64,000 nt of DNA from Paraphysomonas bandaiensis (taxonomy: Eukaryota > Chrysophyceae), in contig CBFFRP010000108.1 of the NCBI GenBank assembly GCA_965644295.1, positions 1 to 64,000 of the forward strand. The letters are read 5' to 3'. Shown in pieces: positions 24,829 to 35,436 of the stretch; positions within the stretch are counted from its first letter, which is position 1, and each line of letters begins with the position of its first letter. A model generated the notes under the pieces. It was not told the DNA's origin, ran no database searches, and saw only the letters and a program-made list of their open reading frames with translations. The position numbers and the translations under genes are program-made.

Positions 24829-24896
24829 GATAAAGCCATATATTCAGCTTCAGTAGATCACAATGCCTCGCTGTTGTCTGTAATCGAGATTGCTAT
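24829..24896. repeat. 68-bp direct repeat, copy 2
   Basis: Second copy of the 24044–24111 sequence, 66 of 68 bases identical, bordering the GC-rich segment on its right. Confidence 0.9.
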
Positions 24897-25060
24897 GATA
24901 TAAGACATTACCTCTGAAGAATGTAAAAGCTGTAGTGGGCCGTCGAGTGGGGTGACATCGCGCCCAGTTGCTATCGCAGTATTCTGACAGTGTTATGTGG
25001 GATCCAGAATATATCAATCCTTTTGCTTAGCAGTGCGTTTTTGAGGTCTTGCTCTACACG

Positions 25061-26332
25061 CTAAACTTCACGACATAATATATATTTATGTAATATCTGG
25101 TGAACATCTGTACACAGAATCATCTGTTTATTTATATATGTTCACCAGTCAATATATTATGGTATCTTGTCCAAGACTTTCATTAATGTTGATCTCGAAA
25201 TATATTATATACCTCCACCTGGTGTTCTGTCGTGTCAATGAGTTTTTCCACGAAAGTAATATCACCCACTCCAATCAGTGATACGCATTCCACATACTTT
25301 ACTCTCGACATATTTCTCCATCGCACCACCACCTCGCTGGGCAGCCAAAACTTTATCTGTCCATATCCCTCGTGATTGATAGCATGTTGCGACATGTTGC
25401 TCCTCCCAAAAAGCCTTGTTTTCGTTTCAGAACACTTTGTCTTACAAGGCAATTCCGGAATAGCCAAGCCTCTAGTGCAACCTCTTCGTTATTATGTTAT
25501 TATCATTTATTCTATCAAAGAATACTCGTGCAATGACTTCTGGTGCCTGTTTATCGCGGCAATTAATTAAGTCAATTATTATGTATCATAGTCCTATGGA
25601 TATTATAATAGTCTTTCGATTATTCTCGTAAAAGTTAGATTTGAAAAATAGAACATGCCGTTTATATAAACAACATTCAGTGCAAACATTTGGTATTTTT
25701 TATCAATTAATTGAAGCTAGCTGGAGTCGATAATTATAATTGCAATTATGAATTGATGTCCAAATTTCAAATTTCAATTATTGCAATTTCAAAAGTTGGT
25801 AATTAATTGATACGCAGCCCTGCTGGTCATTAATGAGTAACGAGTAACTAAATTTACTTCCTTCGTAACTATGTTTAGCCGTTACAACTACGAGTTGATT
25901 TCACCTCGTGTATACTATATTAACTCACTTCAATTGCAATATAATATCGTATCATACAGCAGAACTCAACTGCAAATTAATTATTACATATTGTTACGAA
26001 AGGGTGTTATATAGTTATTAACGCATTCAACTACGTTCAGTAAGTATCTAGTTTTCATATTTCCTACCAGGAGCATCTGAACATTTACCATGAACGTCCG
26101 TTACCGGTAGTGACATTGCAGTCATATCAACTCATCTAAAATGACTTCTAGATACTTCTCATCCCTTATTACTATCCACTTTACTTTCTCGTTATCCTTA
26201 TATATATTTCAAGAACTCCATAAGCAACCTACTATTGATAATCTTGAATTATACAAGAGCGAAAATCAAACACTTCTTTAAAAATTCAATCCATACCATC
26301 CAAGAAGCGAATACTATCTAACTATATATTCC
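25061..26332. other. AT-rich spacer
   Basis: No recognised gene. A minus-strand frame of 94 codons (25183–25467, KTRLFGRSNMSQHAINHEGY…) ends near a splice-donor-like GAG|gtatat and could be an isolated exon or repeat fragment; I could not assign it. Confidence 0.4.
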
Positions 26333-26680
26333 ATGGCTACGCCGTTTTTTTACGACGTGGTGTGGACTTCACAACTCGTACAGTACTACCAAGTTCTTCA
26401 CAACAAATTCCACCACTCAGATGTGTTCCTGTGCCCCTCAGTATCGCAGCTGAAACATCTACATGATTCACTGTTTTTGGTATCGACCCACTCCTCGAGT
26501 CTATATAACACAATGACACGAGTTGCAATTGAAATGCGGATACATTCACCTTTCTCAATATCTAGGAGTGGACAACCTTTGCTGGTTCGTGTCGAATTGA
26601 CCAAGGGATCTTTCTGGTCGTATTCACCACCAAGTGTAGAAGCAGGTGTGGAAGAGTCCGCTTCAGTTACTGTTACTTAG
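26333..26680 (+). CDS. Hypothetical 115-residue protein
   Basis: Open frame with a good start context (ccATGG) and a patterned, not low-complexity, sequence (MRIHSPFSISRSGQPLLVRV near the C-terminus). Its TAG stop overlaps the TAA stop of the TAF4-like gene on the other strand by 2 nt. The PFSISRSGQPLLVRVEL segment faintly recalls sliding-clamp (RAD9-type) strands, but that is too weak to assign. It may be the last exon of a gene whose upstream exons I did not find, or spurious. Confidence 0.3.
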   Translation: MATPFFYDVVWTSQLVQYYQVLHNKFHHSDVFLCPSVSQLKHLHDSLFLVSTHSSSLYNTMTRVAIEMRIHSPFSISRSGQPLLVRVELTKGSFWSYSPPSVEAGVEESASVTVT

Positions 26681-28899
26681 ACATGCTTTTGCATCACTAT
26701 ATGAATACCTGCAGACATCTGCGCTCCACCTCCATCAATTTTCTGTGTGCGACTCTTCTTCCGCGACTGATGCGGACCAAGTTCGTATTTCTCCGCGACA
26801 GCATTCTTTTTTGACAGCGTAGCAAGATCTTCCCATGACAGCATGCCGCATTCCCTCTCTTTCTCCTGAAACGCATTTACAAATGAGGAGTGCATAACTC
26901 GCCCTCTCCTTTACTCACTTCGCGTTTCCACCAGGGTTCCTTCGTCTCTGATGATGTTCCTGAACTGCCCCTTTTCCGTTGACCTGCTCTGCGCTCTTCA
27001 TCCTGCGCCTCTATTTCAGCTTTAAGTCCTTCCTCCTCGACTAAATACCGTCGTTTCAACTCTTCGGATCGACTAGCGATCTCTCCGTCCAGCTTACAGC
27101 GGAAGTCAGGGCCCCATGCAATGTGCAAAGCACGTCTTCTCTTAAACTCATCCTCTGTAGTTTCGCTAATTCTCTTCTCCAATTCTTTAAAGTGCTCACA
27201 GATGAAATGGTTAGTTCGTTTACGTCGAATCCCCCCGGCAGCATCCACAATACTGGTTATGTGCATTTGAAGACCATCATAAAGCAGCTTCATAGCCTTC
27301 GGGGTAGCGGAAAAGTTACGTGACTTTAAAACATCATTTGCAACATTGTATATGGTGTCCCGCAGATTGTCCGCATTCGTTGTATTCGATGGAGCCGTTC
27401 TCGACAACCCTTGTGTAACATTGGCCGCTACGCCAGGGACAGTCTGGTTGCTAAGGGAGCTTCGTATGCACCCGTCGGCCTCATCCTTCAGATCTGACTC
27501 TCTCACCACCTCAATACTAAGATCATTTCCACCCCCATCACCACCATTTGAAAATACAGTCATATCCACCTTCTCCGTGTCATCGTCCACAGTCGCATTA
27601 GTTCCATCCACAGACTTTGCCGTTCCCACCTTTTTGTTTGTCTGAAAAAGCCATCAGACTTAACAACAAAAGCAGCCATGACATACCTTTTGACCGCGCT
27701 TGCTGGTAGCGGATACATCTTTAGCAACCTGACACAGCAATATAATAACCAAACGATACGTTACCACAATTGCAGGTGATCCCGTCATCTACCTCAGTGT
27801 TCTGTTGAGCACTATACTCAGTTGGCTCTGGTTTCGGTTGTTCGTCACTTTTCTGTGCTCCACGCATCTAATCGGCACAGTTCAGTTTGACCCATGCAAC
27901 ACTTGCAAATCTACTGTTCCCAACAAAACCAGTGATTTCCCACACCTACCTTCATATTTTGTGGAGTAATATGCTGACTGGGTGGTGCTGGATATGGTTG
28001 GCCACGTTGACTTTCGTGCATCTAATCGACACAGTTCAGTTTGACCCATGCAACATGCAAATCTACTGTTCCCAACGAAACCAGTGATTTCCCCCACCTA
28101 CCTGCATAGTCTGGGGAGTAATATGCGAGTTGAGTACTGCTGTATATGGTTGACCTCGTTGACTTTCCTGCATCTAATCGACACAGTTCAGTACACTAGT
28201 AAACAACATGCAAATCTATTGTTCCCAACGAAACCAGTGATTCCCCACCTACCTGCACATTCTGAGGAGTAATATGCTGATTGGGTACTGCTGGATATGG
28301 TTGGCCCCTTTGCATTTCCTGCATCTAATCGACACAGCTCAGTTTGACCCATGCAACACTTGCAAATCTACTGTTCACAGCGAAACCAGTGATTTCCCAC
28401 ACCTACCTGCATATTCTGGGGAGTAATATGCTGACTGGGTGGTGCTGTGTATGGTTGGCCTCTTTGACTTTCCTGCATCTAATCGACACAGTTCAGTTTG
28501 ACCCATGCAACAAGCAAATCTACTGTTCCCAACAAAACCAGTGATTTCCCACACCTACCTGCATATTTTGGGGAGTAATATGCTGACTGGGCACTGCTGG
28601 ATATGGTTGGCCTCTTTGCATTTTCGGCATCTAATCGACACAGTTCAGTTTGACCCATGCAACACTTGCAAATCTACTGTTCCCAACAAAACCAGTGATT
28701 TCCCCCACCTACCTGCATATTCTGGGGAGTAATATGCTGACTGGGTGGTGCTGGATATGGTTGGCCTCGTTGACTTTCCTGCATCTAATCGACACAGTTC
28801 AGTACATTAATAAACAACATGCAAATCTACTGTTTGAACAAGACCAGTAGTTTCCCCACCTACCTGCACATTCTGGGGAGCTCTCTGCTGAGCTTCCAT
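26677..28899 (-). CDS. TAF4-like TFIID subunit with exon-repeat N-terminus
   Basis: Eleven coding exons splice in frame to 498 residues. The start ATG at 28899 lies in a strong context (GCCGCCAAAATGG). Exons 2–7 (28713–28784, 28559–28630, 28407–28478, 28253–28324, 28102–28173, 27950–28021) are each exactly 72 nt and encode a 24-residue Q/P-rich repeat of the type MQESQRGQPYPAPPSQHITP-QNMQ. Then come 75-nt (27793–27867) and 42-nt (27687–27728) exons, a large exon (26919–27641) and a last one (26677–26865). The C-terminal half has a helical block (ATPKAMKLLYDGLQMHITSI), a charged coiled-coil (SEELKRRYLVEEEGLKAEIE) and ELGPHQSRKKSR. This layout fits TAF4: a Q-rich N-terminus, a histone-fold-like helix, a charged helix and an LGP…KK basic end. 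The family call is moderate; the exon structure is firm. Confidence 0.55.
27868..28863 (-). repeat. Tandem exon+intron array, ~152-bp unit
   Basis: Seven paralogous introns (27868–27949, 28022–28101, 28174–28252, 28325–28406, 28479–28558, 28631–28712, 28785–28863; 79, 80 or 82 nt) alternate with six 72-nt exons, for unit lengths of 151–154 bp. Every intron starts GTAGGT and ends CGATTAG (…CGACACAGTTCAG on the plus strand). Intron copies are as similar as the exons. The unit is therefore the genomic exon–intron pair, duplicated as DNA. Confidence 0.95.
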
Positions 28900-29768
28900 T
28901 TTGGCGGCCCTCGTCTTTTCCAAAACCTACTCAACACTGTTCAGAATGGTCATCCGCTATTTACAAACATACAGCTCTGATTAATTCTTTCCCTCTTTCT
29001 TTTCCATATTTTTTAATCGTCTCAGTATAAAAGTAGCTACGTGTATCACTTATCAATCCGCGCTCAAGCAGTTTCTAAATCATCATCATCAGGCATGTGG
29101 CGGGAACAAGATACAACGAACAAACCCGTGCATTGCGCATTATTTCATACACTTCCCTGATCTGTATATCATTTCCAACTGCAGAAATACATAACTACAG
29201 TGCAGTGTTATAAGCTATCGATTCAACGCACCGGGAGGTGTACTTTTGACCGCGCCAGGAGCGTCACCGGCATTCATCGTCTATATAGACGGGATTAATC
29301 CACAAGAGTATAACACTAGCAGCTGTATGATACCTGAAATAGATAGATGGATACCTGGGTTGCAGACGGTAGATGTGCGTTCCCCACTGGTTGCTATATG
29401 ACTCGTTAGTCCTCCTGCTGTTGGTTGTGTTTGCTATTCGGCTAGTTACTGTGCTACACTGCGGCGCGATACTCTGATGCTGTAGTTCCAGTTGGTACCC
29501 ATTTCTTCATACAGGTACAGTGCATAAGTACAGTACACAAGTACAGTGTATTACAGCAAGAAGTAGACGGTATACTCCTGTATACAGCAGTGTGTGTCCA
29601 TCCAGCACTGTTGCAAATATTCAGCTCATGGAAGAAGGTAGCATTCAAGCAAGTGGCGCCTGTGATTGTGGGCCTGAGCAATGCCCATGCGTACAATAAT
29701 TCAGCATCAATAGCCCTTGTTTGTGCGTTGACTGGAATCAGGAGCAAGGCCAGTTAGAAACGTGTCAG
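28900..29768. other. Divergent promoter region of TAF4-like and FkbM genes
   Basis: No supported ORF. It contains repeated short motifs of the GTACAGT/TATAC type at about 29514–29585 (…GGTACAGTGCATAAGTACAG…), also seen near other gene starts in this window. An extra acceptor-like site at 28927–28935 suggests a 5' non-coding exon for the TAF4-like gene. Confidence 0.45.
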
Positions 29769-31081
29769 ATGTCAGGCCTGTGCTCGCGTCCACGCAGTAT
29801 AAGGGTATGCTTGTCAGTGCTTTTGTTTTATATTGCTCTGGTCTTATTGGTCAGCGCACTCATGTCGTACACGTTTGTGCTGCCGGCGTCCTCCAATGAA
29901 ATCAACTACAGGAATACGTCCACGGACTTTGTCACTTCCTTGAAGAGAAGCCATACAAACGTACATAGTGTTAATAACTCTACTGTAAAGAGCATAGATC
30001 ATTCTAACCGTACATCTTATACATATAACAATACCCCTAAAACCAATTCTCCATCTGAAAGAACTGGGCTGCGGAAGAGGTTGCGGCAATCGATACACTC
30101 TAAAAAAAGAAGTGCACGTCAGAAGCGGAAAGGTCCGGACTTATTGGAAAATACAAATTCTAGTCGTATTCCTAAAGGTATAGTAGTAATATACTCATGT
30201 TGGTTTTACTTCTAAAAGTGTACCAGTTGCCAGAAACTTTAAGCCTGATTGGTTTATGAAAATGCAAACAGCTCCGCCTGATTGCGGGACAGATTTCGCG
30301 GGTTTGATGAATGCTATGGTGAACTTTGATAGAGGAAGTGTGGTAATTATTGGAGCCAATGTGGGAGCGACTCGCCTGGATCCGACGTGGAGAGGACTCG
30401 CTTCTCCTGAAAATGGAGCACTTCAAAAAGTATTTGTTGAACCGATTCCGTGGCTTTTCGAGTCACTATCAGCTAATGTCCACGCACTGGGGATGCAGAA
30501 TGCAGTTTTAGTTAATGCCGCCATAACTAACATAACATCTCCTTTCACTATGTATTGTTTGAGCCAAACAGCAGCTGATCGTCTGCCGTCTCTGAGTGGA
30601 AAAAAGCTGAGACCCCTTCCTTCGTTCACTTCAGAGTTGTGTTCTCTGGACAGAGAAAGGTTTTTTTCTCCGTATGGTGTGCTGATGAAACAGTTTAAAC
30701 GGGAGGAGATTGAAGCCCGTGTAGTAGATGTAAGAGTTACTGGTCTCACTGTCCGTGACCTGCTATCAAAATATCACATAGCGCAACGTGATGTAAGATC
30801 GGTGCAGATAGATGTTGAGGGTTTCGATGACGAAGTGAGTACTCACTGATATTTTTGTAATCTGCTATTAGTTACCTTTACTACAGGTTGTTTTTCAACT
30901 CCCATTTGCTGACGATTCCTTTCGGCCGTCTTCCCTTGCTTTCGAATATGTATTGTTGAATGTCACTCGCCTTGAAGCGGTATTAGAATATTTAAGACGT
31001 TACGATTATATGAGCTGTGCCTATCTGCAGAACATATACTCTTTTCATAAAGATCGCAGGCTGAACATATCATCAGTCTGA
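29769..31081 (+). CDS. Type II membrane FkbM-family methyltransferase
   Basis: Predicted SAM-dependent O-methyltransferase, likely Golgi-resident and acting on glycans or other secreted substrates (inference). Three exons (29769–30177, 30227–30834, 30887–31081) give 403 residues in frame. The N-terminus MSGLCSRPRSIRVCLSVLLF continues into one hydrophobic anchor, then a Ser/Asn/Lys-rich stem of about 90 residues. The catalytic domain begins with PDCGTDFAGLMNAMVNFDRG and VVIIGANVGATRLD (SAM loop), then KVFVEPIPWLFESLSANVHA (acidic ribose contact), and ends with VRSVQIDVEGFDDE, the FkbM hallmark D-x-E-G. There are about nine N-x-S/T sites in the stem. The donor is SAM by family; the acceptor is unknown. 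Confidence 0.82.
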
Positions 31082-31660
31082 CTATCGTTGATATGTACTT
31101 ACAACGTATAGTTAAACACGTGCGAAACGTAGCTCAGTTTGGGTGTTGTACATTGAGTTACCGTTGCCTAATGTTTCTGGTTACGTTTTTCATGTTTCAC
31201 TGTAATGTTTCTACCATAGGTACATCTATTTGGACAAAAAAGTGTAAAAGTTAGAATATGGATGAGTTGCGATAATACTTTCTAGCAGTGGTATGTTGTA
31301 TAATAATGGGGTTAACCTTTGCCTGCTGATTATTTCACTTATATTGTTGGAGAAGAACAATTGAGCATGTATATATAATATATATAATTATAAGCAATGA
31401 AGTAGGTTTGCGTAACAAGTGGATTTCCAATTAAACTACTTCGTTTAACAATGATTATTGCTATTTTTATTGGTTAATGTTGCCAAGTGGTAAATAATTG
31501 CTATTAATTCATAATTATTATATTATAGCATCTTAAGCTACATAGAACATAGCAGCTACTGATCATAATATATATGTTGTAGGTGGGGCTGCGTAACAAC
31601 TATTGTAATTGAAATTTTAGATATATTTCAGAGGCGAGGATTCATAAGTAGTACTAAATC
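31082..31660. other. AT-rich spacer
   Basis: Downstream flank of the methyltransferase gene. Low-complexity AT stretches (for example about 31365–31395). No supported gene. Confidence 0.5.
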
Positions 31661-32460
31661 CCATCCTTCAACAAAGTCGGACTTGCACCTTTAAGTGGGG
31701 ATAAGTACAGGAAACTAACGTGAGGTGCATATATAGTCAGCAGATAATTTTCAATTGTTCTGCCCACTCATAGCCAAATGCTTGTGCGATACAAAGGGGA
31801 CACAAATAAGTGTCACTTTTTTGCAGACGTCTTTGGGCCTTGGCGAATAAACACACATCAAGGGCATCCGGGGTGTTAAGCTGACTGCTGAATGTTGAGT
31901 TTTGCTGTTTAAGCAATTAAAAGCTGTAATTATAAGGTGTTGGAATTATGACCGTTAGTCGAAGAATACAGTAGTGATGAGCTGTATTATATAGATATCA
32001 TGACGATGTAAGATCGTACTAGAAATGAGTGGTAGTAGAGATAACGTGATATATCGCTTATTATATTTATTATAATCTTCTCTCATCTTAACTTGATTAA
32101 TGAGTGAATAAACATCCAGTTAACTTAGTAAATCATCCAATTGTGTCATATCTTGACACTGAAGTCAAGCATTCGGGCTGATCACCTCAAGGACTCAAAA
32201 ATCCTGAAGCCAGCGGATGTCAGGTATATCAACATTCTACTTGCTCGCGGCGTTTTTGATTTGAGTGATAGAGCGAAAGCGATTGATACCCTTTGGTGCT
32301 TGTGGAGACGCAGAAGCAGATTTGTAGCGCTAAATAGGAGGATATCAGAGTTAAGCACTTAAGTACTAGTTAGTTAAATTGCAATGCTACATCAGTTCTT
32401 ACTCTTACACACCTATTGCTAGTAGTAAGACATTCACTATTCACTACTAAATACCACATG
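31661..32460. repeat. Dispersed repeat, copy A (with solo LTR inside)
   Basis: Copy of a roughly 400–500-bp family recognised by CAACAAAGTCGGAC…, GGATAAGTAC, CCAAATGCTTGTG, AAGTGTCACT, GGGCATCCGGGG and ACCTATTGCTA. It shares these landmarks in the same order with 37955–38440 and 55055–55540. It is interrupted by the 266-bp insertion at 31893–32158 and has a further ~70-nt stretch near 32200–32280 not seen in the other copies. Confidence 0.85.
31893..32158. mobile_element. Solo LTR with 5-bp target duplication
   Basis: 266-bp insertion starting TGTTGAG and ending TTGACA (TG…CA ends), flanked by CTGAA on both sides (31888–31892 and 32159–32163). The other repeat copies have an uninterrupted site (CTGAAGTCAAGC at about 38219, CTGAAATCAAGC at about 55318). 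It contains a TATA-like TATTATATAGA and a GAATAAA. These are the marks of a solo LTR left by recombination of an LTR retrotransposon. Confidence 0.8.
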
Positions 32461-33097
32461 GGGGCATTTCAGTTATCACAAAATTAGATCACAGGCATAA
32501 CCTTTCAATCTGGTTGGTTATGGCATACAAGTGCTTCAGATTGCGGTATTGAGCTTGCTTCTTAACACATTCTCGCTTCCGCTGCCTCTTATCATCAATC
32601 TAACGCTGCTCTGTCTTGAGAACTAGATCTTCAATCTTCACTGTCATCATCTTCCTTCAGTGGGCATTATTCATTATTCAGAAGCAGCAGATTCGATACA
32701 CTACAAAATTAGTATCTCTCATATATGTACTTTGAGAAGAATTAGACTCCATTATAAGCCACAAATTTTGTAATATGAAAAGAGTTTGATGATTTGTTAT
32801 GAACATTTCTGAAGAGACAGACTATCATGCATTATTGCTGGAACGCATTCTACATTCATTCATCACTACATTTAATGACCTAACGGAATCACCACAACAT
32901 TCTCAATTCACACCAGCGACAAAGATTACTACTACAAGCAGAACACCCCACTTGGCATAATATAACGTTACATAATGCCGGCAAAGGAAGACGTACCAAC
33001 AGAGAGAATTACCATGCAAAAGAAGAAATTGCTGAGCGCAGGCTGACACTTTTCAAACTCTTTAAAATGCAGATGCGCGCACAGAGAGGTCTTATAT
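32461..33097. other. Spacer downstream of CELF gene
   Basis: No recognised gene; AT-rich with short chance ORFs. It includes the 3' region of the CELF gene (stop at 33098, minus strand). Confidence 0.45.
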
Positions 33098-35436
33098 CTA
33101 TGGATCACTAAGTCGCAGTGACTGCTCGAAGGACTGGGCAATTGTATATGAGTCATCTGGCATGCTATTGAGAGTAGGAGCATCGAGAAGCTGTGCATGT
33201 TGCTCAGAAGGCGACCCACGTTCGCTACCGCCAGATTGCTGGACAGCGTTGTCATGCAGGACACGCGCAGCGGATCGGTCCCCTGCGGCCCCCGCATCTC
33301 GGCGGTCCATAGGCAAACCAGATAACATTCTCGGGTTTTGCTGCTGATAGTAAAGGAGGTGCTGCGGATCGTACTGAGTCGTTGGGACCGGTTCCTGTGA
33401 ATGATAGGCCGCGTGACCACCTGTATTGGAGTGCAAACCTGTAGCCATGGATGGGTATGCGCCCAGGTCGCTTCCCCCGTGATATGGTGCCCCCATAGGC
33501 TGATGTTGCGCGGAGTAGTGCTGCAGAGGAAGAGCAACAGGGTTATGCTGCTGGTGATGTCCTGCAGGACCAGGTCCCATAGATGACATTGTCGAGTGAG
33601 AAGTAGGCATATGGTGCCCCCCATACCCTCCACCCCCACCGCCCCCACCGGTGCGCTTGTGCTGAACCTTTAGGCGTTTGGATCCAATCTGCAGGATGGT
33701 CACATATGCAGATGGACGATTTTTATTGTCACCTGAAAGCCATTCATGGCATCAATTGCGGCTTCCGCTGCATCAACGCCATCGTACGAAACAAAACCTG
33801 CTCAGTGCAGTTTACATTAGACTAAGTCACACAACTATATTGAATCCTACCGAATCCCTTCGACTCCGAGGTCTTCTTGTCGACATAAACTTTTGCACTT
33901 ATGACATTACCAAAGGGCGCAAACAAAGTCGCGAGGTCTGCGTCAGTGAGATCACGAGGTAAATGGTATATGAAGAGGTTCGCTCCAGCGGGGCCTAAGG
34001 TAAACAAGGTAAGTACAAGGACGAGTACAACAGGCCAAATTATCTATCCCACCTTCTAGTGGACGACCACCACCCCTATCCCCGCCACCTCCACGTGGCG
34101 GTGCTGCGGGAAGGTCCTGAGCTCCATGATAGAGCCCGCCCCCCCCTGCGCCGCCAGGCTCTCTATGTGCCCTGCTGCCATTCCCTCCCATTCCTGGTTG
34201 CGCTGCCGGAAGTTGGTATAGCATAGAGCCACCTGGAGGTGACATGGCCAAAGAGCCCATTGGTGAGCCCGGACCACTGCCACTTCCAGAGTAGAACGCG
34301 GCAGAAGACGGATAGTACATATATTGATGCGGAGGAACGTGGGGATTAGGGGCGTGGGGATTTCCAGATCCATATGACATATAGGAAACCGGCATCATGG
34401 GGTGGTGGGAAGTAGAAGGGGACATGGGGTAGTTAAATTGCTGTCCCCCCTGCTGTTGTTGCTGATGCTGGGATTGGTAATAATCCGTCGAGTTAGCATC
34501 AACACTATCAGAATCGCCACCATCCCGCGAAAGTTTCTTGTTATCCGCAAACTTAATTACAAGAGGGCGCGACGATCCCTATACATATATGTTAGCCACG
34601 GGCAAACCTCACCGGTTCACTGACCTCTGGTAGAGTGTCATTCATTTCATGAATTGCAAGCATTGCAGCATCTCTATCCACAAACTTCACAAACGCACAC
34701 CCTTTGGAATGACCTTCGGGGCCGCGAATAATGTGAATCTGTGAGAACCGCTGTTAGATTTTACACATCTCAGAAGGGCAATACACCTCTTTTAGCTGGC
34801 CATAGCGGGAAAACATATTGTGCAAATCTAGCTCACTAACGGTCTTTGGTAGCATTCCCACAAATATTTTGTTCTCTCTCTCGGCCTGGCTTTCTGCTGG
34901 TCGTATTTGAAGTGGATTGAGGGCCTAGACAGTAGAAATAAATAACACAAAGCAGACAGGATGAAATGGAATACATTGGGAAGCTTCACTTTGTCGTGCA
35001 ATGACTGGATTGCACGGGTTGCAGACTGCTTCCTCGCATAGGTCAAGAAAGCACAACCTATTCATACACAAGTTAAGGTGCAAGACTGCGCAGAGCAAAT
35101 GCGCACAATACCTCGATGTAGTTTCGTAGCTTTATCTCGAATAACAGTGAGCTCCAATATCGGTCCAAACTCATCAAAGAATGGTCTGAGAGCATCCTCA
35201 TCTAAATGTTTAGGAATCTATAATACAATCATGAGATGCAATCAAGGGATAGTGCATAGACCACAGCCACCCACCTGGCCAATGAAGAGCTTTACGCTCT
35301 CATCGTCTTCAGAAGGTGATGGCGTAGCATCCACTGGACCGAAACCATAGCCACTTCCATCCATAGGATAATTCATATTATACTCGTGGCTGTCATGGCC
35401 GTCATTATTTTTTTGATCGTGCCCTAGCGGCATCAT
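33098..35436 (-). CDS. CELF/Bruno-like RNA-binding protein (three RRMs)
   Basis: Regulator of splicing, translation or mRNA decay that binds U/G-rich RNA. It starts at ATG 35436 (a second ATG is at 35433) with an acidic leader ([20 protein letters not shown]). RRM1 has SVKLFIGQV, then a [23 protein letters not shown]1; RRM2 has [20 protein letters not shown] and [20 protein letters not shown]. There follows a long Gly/Pro/Gln/Ser-rich linker with a CAG/CTG-type Q run. RRM3 has [20 protein letters not shown], with [20 protein letters not shown] across an intron. The two close N-terminal RRMs, the long linker and the C-terminal RRM3 reading ANLFIYHLP are the CELF signature. The C-terminal tail is G/H/Q-rich. 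About seven introns. GGAATAC lies at 35653–35659 upstream. Confidence 0.9.

Larger units (their letters stand above)
23762..25060 (-). mobile_element. Second copia remnant (RNase H region), interrupted
   Basis: Minus-strand frames preserve copia RNase H motifs: RSTEAEYTALSSAAQKVLYS (23990–24078) and HHRRTKHIAIRYHFIREHI (about 23880–23945). The upstream part of the same domain (CDSNWARCHPTRRPTTAFTF, about 24910–24990) lies beyond a 717-bp foreign segment. It is in opposite orientation to, and diverged from, the element at 19139–23630, so it is a separate insertion. Confidence 0.75.

Noticed and set aside
27887-28850. Series of plus-strand ~66-codon ORFs with nearly the same sequence
   Set aside because: They are antisense readings of the tandem exon+intron units and have no independent support.
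27868-28863. CRISPR-like regular repeats
   Set aside because: The periodic sequence resolves into GT–AG introns and in-frame 72-nt exons of one gene. Unit length, eukaryotic context and coding content exclude CRISPR.
31935-31960. Alternative LTR start at TGTTGGAATTATGACC
   Set aside because: The CTGAA target duplication and the empty sites in the other repeat copies place the insertion border at 31893 instead.
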